From positions 1 to 6,701 of the forward strand of contig DGOK01000078.1 of the NCBI GenBank assembly GCA_002389385.1: 6,701 nt of DNA. Direction: 5' to 3'. A program made the position numbers and the translations under genes. The stretch's first letter is position 1. Each line of letters starts with the position of its first letter. The notes beneath the pieces were generated by a model that was not told the origin of the DNA, made no database searches, and saw only the letters and a list, made by a program, of their open reading frames with translations. Source of the DNA: Rhodospirillaceae bacterium UBA4468. GTDB lineage: Bacteria; Pseudomonadota; Alphaproteobacteria; Rhodospirillales; Casp-alpha2. Shown piece by piece: positions 6,490 through 6,701 of this stretch.

Positions 6490-6701
6490 ATGGATGACAT
6501 TCTCGCAGGTATAACATTCTGGTATTGGTGGGTTTTTGCTGTCCTCATGGTTATCCTTGAGACACTAGCACCCGGTGTCATTTTCCTGTGGCTCGCCATC
6601 TCAGCCACCGCATTGGGTTTTACCTTGCTCGTCGTCACTGACCTTGCGTGGCAATATCAGTTTCTTTTATTCGCGGGCCTTTCCATTGTCAGTGTTGCCG
6701 G
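6490..6701 (+). CDS. NfeD-like membrane protein (YbbK type), 3' end cut by window
   Basis: The frame starts at ATG 6490, 24 bases after qmcA, and stays open to the window end, giving 70 residues. It begins MDDILAGITFWYWWVFAVLM and continues with LETLAPGVIFLWLAISATALGF, a highly hydrophobic pattern of about two to three membrane segments typical of the short NfeD family. These proteins carry a cytoplasmic OB-fold domain after the membrane part, which would lie beyond the window. Members are nearly always encoded beside a stomatin/QmcA or flotillin gene and are thought to work with it at the membrane, as in E. coli QmcA-YbbK. The ribosome site is weak (GGA, 6 bases before ATG), so translation may be coupled to qmcA. 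No glycine-rich protease domain of the long NfeD form is seen. Confidence 0.85.
   Translation, partial: MDDILAGITFWYWWVFAVLMVILETLAPGVIFLWLAISATALGFTLLVVTDLAWQYQFLLFAGLSIVSVA

Noticed and set aside
6481..6492. Shared leader TTTATCATG before the SDR (4670) and NfeD-like (6490) genes
   Set aside because: The match is short, AT-rich and overlaps the start codon, so chance is a sufficient explanation.

Overview
The window is a densely coding stretch with every gene on the + strand. It holds seven protein-coding genes, the first and last cut by the window edges. Base composition is roughly balanced, and genes are packed a few to about 130 bases apart behind Shine-Dalgarno sequences. The near-canonical proteobacterial class I and class II fumarases and the QmcA-NfeD pair point to a Gram-negative proteobacterium. 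The aldolase and SDR gene types suggest an alphaproteobacterium, possibly marine, but this is inference: no rRNA or other marker is present.

Region 1 (1-5407) is a metabolic gene group. In order it carries an iron-sulfur class I fumarase (FumA/FumB type, 5' end missing), a class II aldolase/adducin-fold protein, a class II fumarase (FumC), a second and divergent class II aldolase/adducin-fold protein, and a short-chain dehydrogenase/reductase (SDR). The last three are tightly spaced (gaps of about 12 and 13 bases) and look like one transcript. The first two are set off by a 129-base gap with an imperfect hairpin after the class I fumarase. The group places two unrelated enzymes for the same reaction (fumarate + water to L-malate) side by side, each followed by an aldolase-fold enzyme. 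Both aldolase-fold proteins keep the three zinc-binding histidines but have alanine where fuculose-phosphate aldolase has its catalytic glutamate. They are therefore probably not classical sugar-phosphate aldolases, and their substrate is unknown.

The second aldolase-fold gene is the most unusual item. A perfect AGGAGG sits 5 bases before an in-frame ATC, and no ATG, GTG or TTG occurs in frame until 37 codons later, inside the conserved domain. Either this gene starts at ATC, a very rare start codon, or a start codon has been lost by mutation or sequencing error.

Region 2 (5408-6701) is a separate unit. A 17-base AT-rich palindrome and a good sigma70-like promoter (TTGACT, 17 bases, TGTAAT) precede a QmcA-type stomatin/prohibitin-family membrane protein. 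Its usual partner, an NfeD-like membrane protein, follows and runs off the end. This pair is a common membrane-quality or microdomain module and has no obvious functional link to the fumarase group.

I see no RNA genes, CRISPR arrays, insertion sequences or attachment sites. No gap between genes exceeds 130 bases.
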